From positions 5,002 through 13,669 of the forward strand of contig PMAL01000148.1 of assembly GCA_003152555.1 (NCBI GenBank): 8,668 nucleotides of DNA. The letters run 5' to 3'. Source of the DNA: Acidimicrobiaceae bacterium. GTDB lineage: Bacteria; Actinomycetota; Acidimicrobiia; Acidimicrobiales; RAAP-2. Below the pieces are notes generated by a model that was given only the letters and a program-made list of their open reading frames with translations, was not told the DNA's origin and did not search any database. The position numbers and the translations under genes are program-made. The first letter of the stretch is position 1, and the number at the start of each line of letters is the position of its first letter. Below, one piece after another: positions 6,734 through 8,668 of this stretch.

Positions 6734-6811
6734 TGGAATGACGGTGTTATGCGTAATTCCTAGTCGCCCCACAGATATCCGTCGATCAATAACAGAAGAA
6801 AAGAGCTTGTC

Positions 6812-6985
6812 ATGACTAAGAAAAACAAAGTGAAGAATAGCGCTCAGATAGTCAAGGGCAAAGTCAAATCAACCACTGGCAGGGCCACAGGTAACGGCCA
6901 ACTTGAGGTTGAAGGAGAGGCCGACCAGATGAAGGGCAACCTGAAGCAGGCCGGTGAGAAGGTCAAGGATGCTTTCAAAAAATAG
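6812..6985 (+). CDS. CsbD-like stress response protein
   Basis: A small, highly charged 57-residue protein. The pattern is typical of the CsbD family: IVKGKVKSTTGRATGNGQLE (13-32), then EGEADQMKGNLKQAGEKVKDAFKK (34-57). These are two amphipathic helical stretches rich in Lys and Glu, joined by a short polar turn. In Bacillus the founding member is under the general stress sigma factor, and in actinobacteria such genes are commonly stress or stationary-phase induced; the molecular role is not known. The ATG at 6812 follows a purine-rich stretch (AGAAGAAAAGAG, about 6795-6806) that can act as a weak ribosome binding site. Length is normal. I could not identify a sigma-B-type promoter with confidence. 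A small ORF overlaps its 3' end in another frame. Confidence 0.9.
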   Translation: MTKKNKVKNSAQIVKGKVKSTTGRATGNGQLEVEGEADQMKGNLKQAGEKVKDAFKK

Positions 6986-7220
6986 ATCGACTATCCGCAC
7001 TGTGGACACAAAAGACCGTACGTCGACAGGGATCGATTACCCCCCCTCGATCCCTGTCGACGACGTTGAACTAGGGAGCGAGATTATTTCGAGCGACAGC
7101 ATTTGTCCGGCCGACACTTCAGCGGAGTGGTCAGACTCGCAACTGTCCTCGCTCGAACTGTTTCGTCAACTCGAAACGTGCGTGCGAGAGTTACTCGAAG
7201 TGAATTCCAAGGGTCGGTAA
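6969..7220 (+). CDS. Small hypothetical protein overlapping csbD
   Basis: An ATG at 6969 lies inside the 3' end of csbD in a different frame, with GAGAAGG (6956-6962) six bases upstream, a good ribosome binding site. The 83-residue product has a basic start (MLSKNRSTIRTVDTKDR) and an acidic middle. It ends in a helix-prone stretch SSLELFRQLETCVRELLEVNSK. I recognise no family. A perfect 16-bp inverted repeat falls inside the frame, so either the DNA is doing double duty or the ORF is not real. Support comes from the start context and the overlap, which suggests translational coupling to csbD. Against it are the lack of a family and the hairpin. Confidence 0.4.
   Translation: MLSKNRSTIRTVDTKDRTSTGIDYPPSIPVDDVELGSEIISSDSICPADTSAEWSDSQLSSLELFRQLETCVRELLEVNSKGR
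7021..7062 (+). repeat. Perfect 16-bp inverted repeat with a C-rich loop
   Basis: The arm at 7021-7036 (CGTCGACAGGGATCGA) is the exact reverse complement of 7047-7062. The 10-base loop is TTA followed by seven C. It starts 35 bases after the csbD stop. As RNA this would be a very stable stem-loop that could end or protect the csbD transcript. There is no T run downstream. Confidence 0.8.
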
Positions 7221-7256
7221 TGTCCGCCCGATGCGTACGAGTGGAGACGATCGGTG

Positions 7257-7268
7257 AACCTCGAGGTT
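7257..7268. promoter_or_regulatory. 12-bp palindrome, possible operator
   Basis: AACCTCGAGGTT is a perfect palindrome in the 115-base gap before the small gene at 7336. It is followed at once by a second short inverted repeat, GTTTC (7266-7270) with GAAAC (7279-7283). It could be a binding site of a dimeric regulator, but no promoter hexamers were recognised nearby. Confidence 0.25.
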
Positions 7269-7335
7269 TCATTCATTCGAAACGGCCCATGACACGTTTT
7301 GCCGCGCGCGAGTTTGGCCAAGGAAGGGAGGCAAC

Positions 7336-7566
7336 ATGAAACAACTCAGTCGACGTCAACTTCGAGAAGACCGATTATTGAGGTCAATGGCTCGGACCGA
7401 TCAAATGAAGGCCGACATGAACAGCGCCGGACTGTCCGCGTCGGACAGGACACACGAGCTCGGTGCGCGCGCCACTTCGAGTCAGTGGCGTTTTTCGATC
7501 AACCGCAATCGCCCTTCGCGCGCGCCGGCCGCTCGATTGTGGTCGGATAGTTCTGAGTTGCTTTGA
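7336..7566 (+). CDS. Small basic hypothetical protein upstream of redox enzyme gene
   Basis: ATG 7336 is preceded by AAGGGAGG with four to five bases of spacing, the strongest ribosome binding site in the window. The 76-residue product is Arg-rich (MKQLSRRQLREDRLLRSMAR...), with a helix-prone N-terminal half and a Ser/Arg/Ala-rich, probably disordered, C-terminal half. No membrane segment, signal peptide or known domain is visible. Its TGA stop (7564-7566) overlaps the proposed TTG start of the next gene (7563-7565), which suggests translational coupling and a shared job. Function unknown. Confidence 0.55.
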   Translation: MKQLSRRQLREDRLLRSMARTDQMKADMNSAGLSASDRTHELGARATSSQWRFSINRNRPSRAPAARLWSDSSELL

Positions 7567-8668
7567 GCGCAAACGACTACATTTCGCGCCGGCCGCTCAC
7601 GCCCCCGGCGCCAATCCCGGATTACGGGAAGGTCTTTGATTCATCGTACGTGCCGACCAGTGGCTACGACCGAGTCATCGCTGACTGGCCTCTCTTGCCG
7701 TGGCCCAGGGGTCCGCTGAGTGCCACGGTGGTCTCGGCCCTGCAGCGACAACCGGGCACACTGGGCGCGACGCCGCCACTGACGAATCTCGATGCGTTGA
7801 GTGACGACGATTTTCAACTGGCCCTCTATCTCTGTTACGAGATGAACTATCGGGGCTTGGCGAAAGCCGAATGGGAATGCGATCCCGGTTTACTCGATTT
7901 TCGCACCGAATTGGAACGAATCTTTGTGCAACGACTGCGCGACGAGATTGGTCGCGCCACCGTGCGGCTCCCTCAGGAGGTGGTGGCCGCGCTCGAAGAA
8001 TTAGTGAGTGACGCTGCGTCATCATCGCTGGCGATGTATCTGTGCGATTCGGGGACGATAGATCAGTTTCGGGAATTCTGCGTACACCGATCGGCCCATC
8101 AACAGCGAACGCTCGACACGGAGACGTACGTTCCGCTGCGACGCGTCGAGGAGAACGAGGTGGCCAAGGGGATGATCCAGTTTGACGAATGGGGCACGGT
8201 CGACGCCGGGAGGGTTCGGGCGAACTTTCTCGCCGCTGCCATGACGGCGCTCGGACTCGACCCCTCGTACGGCTCTTACGTGGAGATACTGCCTGGTGTC
8301 ACGCTCGCGACGGCCAATCTGGCCACAATGTTCGCGCTGCATCCGCATTGGCGGGCGGCACTGGTGGGGCAACTTGCGGTCGCTGAGTTGACGTCAATGG
8401 AATCAATGGAACGTTACCGTCGAGCGCTGTTTCGTTTTGGACTCGGCCCCGTGGGCCGACGATTCATCGAGTCAGACGTTATCGTCGACTCGCGGCGACC
8501 ACTGCTCGCTCGAAGTCAGGTAGTCACTGGGCTGCTCGGCGCAGGACCACAACTTGGAGCGGACCTGCTGTTCGGAGCTGCCGCGGCGATGATGCTCGAA
8601 CAGCGATTTGGAGACCATCTACTTGATTCGTGGACCGAGTGCCGATCGTCGTTAGTGCCGTGGGAATT
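7563..8668 (+). CDS. Iron-containing redox enzyme family protein (heme-oxygenase-like fold), cut by right edge
   Basis: The frame opens after a stop at 7554-7556 and runs to the window end, 368 codons. TTG 7563 is the first start and overlaps the previous stop; the next in-frame option is GTG 7650. The core from about 47 (WPRGPLSATVVSALQ) matches the actinobacterial iron-containing redox enzyme family, a heme-oxygenase-like helical fold that normally holds a non-heme iron site. Conserved landmarks are YLCYEMNYRGL (89-99), WECDPGLLDFR (104-114), MIQFDEWG (204-211), TLATANLATMFALHPHWRAALVG and FIESD (301-305). Several positions I recall as His in this family read otherwise here: Asn95, Gln270, Phe301 and Val308. 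Metal binding may therefore be altered. The substrate is unknown. Family members typically have about 330-370 residues, so little should be missing. Confidence 0.85.
   Translation, partial: MSANDYISRRPLTPPAPIPDYGKVFDSSYVPTSGYDRVIADWPLLPWPRGPLSATVVSALQRQPGTLGATPPLTNLDALSDDDFQLALYLCYEMNYRGLAKAEWECDPGLLDFRTELERIFVQRLRDEIGRATVRLPQEVVAALEELVSDAASSSLAMYLCDSGTIDQFREFCVHRSAHQQRTLDTETYVPLRRVEENEVAKGMIQFDEWGTVDAGRVRANFLAAAMTALGLDPSYGSYVEILPGVTLATANLATMFALHPHWRAALVGQLAVAELTSMESMERYRRALFRFGLGPVGRRFIESDVIVDSRRPLLARSQVVTGLLGAGPQLGADLLFGAAAAMMLEQRFGDHLLDSWTECRSSLVPWE

Larger units (their letters stand above)
6023..6811. other. Long stretch without a convincing gene, holding several structured elements
   Basis: About 790 bases separate the second ANTAR gene from csbD. 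Open frames exist here on both strands, the longest from 6312 to 6815 on the plus strand. Their translations are rich in Ser, Cys, Thr and Arg without domain character, start without ribosome binding sites, and look like chance. What the stretch holds is a hairpin at 6037-6055 and leader element copy B at 6251-6325. An imperfect hairpin also occurs at 6343-6375, where GTGACTTCC pairs with GGACGTCAC with one mismatch, and a 9-bp inverted repeat lies at 6702-6733. The length and the several inverted repeats make a non-coding RNA or a long leader possible. The remainder shows nothing I can name. Confidence 0.5.

Noticed and set aside
6312..6815. Plus-strand ORF of 167 codons starting GTG inside copy B
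   Set aside because: No ribosome binding site, low-complexity Ser/Arg/Thr/Cys-rich product without recognisable helices or motifs, and it starts inside the structured element.
7021..7062. 6C small RNA
   Set aside because: The 6C RNA needs two hairpins with C-rich loops; only one is present here.
7433..7451. CTGTCC/GGACAG hairpin inside the 76-residue ORF
   Set aside because: A 6-bp stem in GC-rich coding DNA is expected by chance and has no supporting context.
7675..8372. Minus-strand ORFs opposite the redox enzyme
   Set aside because: Shadows of a well-recognised plus-strand gene, Arg/Pro/Ser-rich and without motifs.

Overview
The window looks like a chromosomal stretch from a free-living actinobacterium, possibly of the class Acidimicrobiia. 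Base composition is moderately GC-rich. GTG and TTG starts are used. Two GAF-ANTAR regulators sit side by side, and the CsbD-like, DoxX-like and iron-containing redox enzyme proteins are of actinobacterial type. The class-level guess is inference from protein style, not from a marker gene. I see no rRNA, tRNA, CRISPR array, transposase or phage gene.

Layout. Bases 1-1133 (minus strand, cut by the left edge) encode a class III PLP-dependent aminotransferase. It is divergent from a plus-strand pair: a DMT-family multi-pass membrane transporter (1277-2197) and a Gfo/Idh/MocA oxidoreductase (2224-3336), 26 bases apart. After a 172-base gap comes a DoxX-like membrane protein (3509-4165) with three 8-residue repeats at its C-terminus. 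Two GAF-ANTAR proteins follow (4421-5200 and 5282-6022). Then comes a long stretch without a convincing gene (6023-6811), followed by a small CsbD-like stress protein (6812-6985), two small hypothetical ORFs (6969-7220, 7336-7566) and an iron-containing redox enzyme family protein that runs off the right edge (7563-8668).

The most unusual signal is a pair of matching non-coding elements. One lies directly upstream of the doxX-like gene (about 3438-3501) and the other in the long gene-free stretch after the second ANTAR gene (about 6251-6325). They share an exact 17-base block starting CAGGACGTC, and each can fold through the same nested arms: CCCGC/GCGGG, CTTCC/GGAAG and CTGAC/GTCAG. The linkers and loops differ. 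A possible -10 hexamer lies 6-7 bases before AGGACGTC in both copies, so the block may begin near a transcript 5' end. The copies bracket two genes whose ANTAR domains belong to an RNA-binding antiterminator family. That makes a local RNA-based regulatory circuit an attractive but unproven idea, because the hexanucleotide-loop pattern known for ANTAR targets is not evident.

Other structured DNA includes a perfect 16-bp inverted repeat with a seven-C loop just after csbD, a 9-bp inverted repeat upstream of csbD, and two tandem hairpins upstream of the first ANTAR gene. The right-hand redox enzyme appears to lack several histidines that I recall as conserved in its family. Taken together, 3.4-8.7 kb reads as a stress or redox adaptation region, while the left part looks metabolic.
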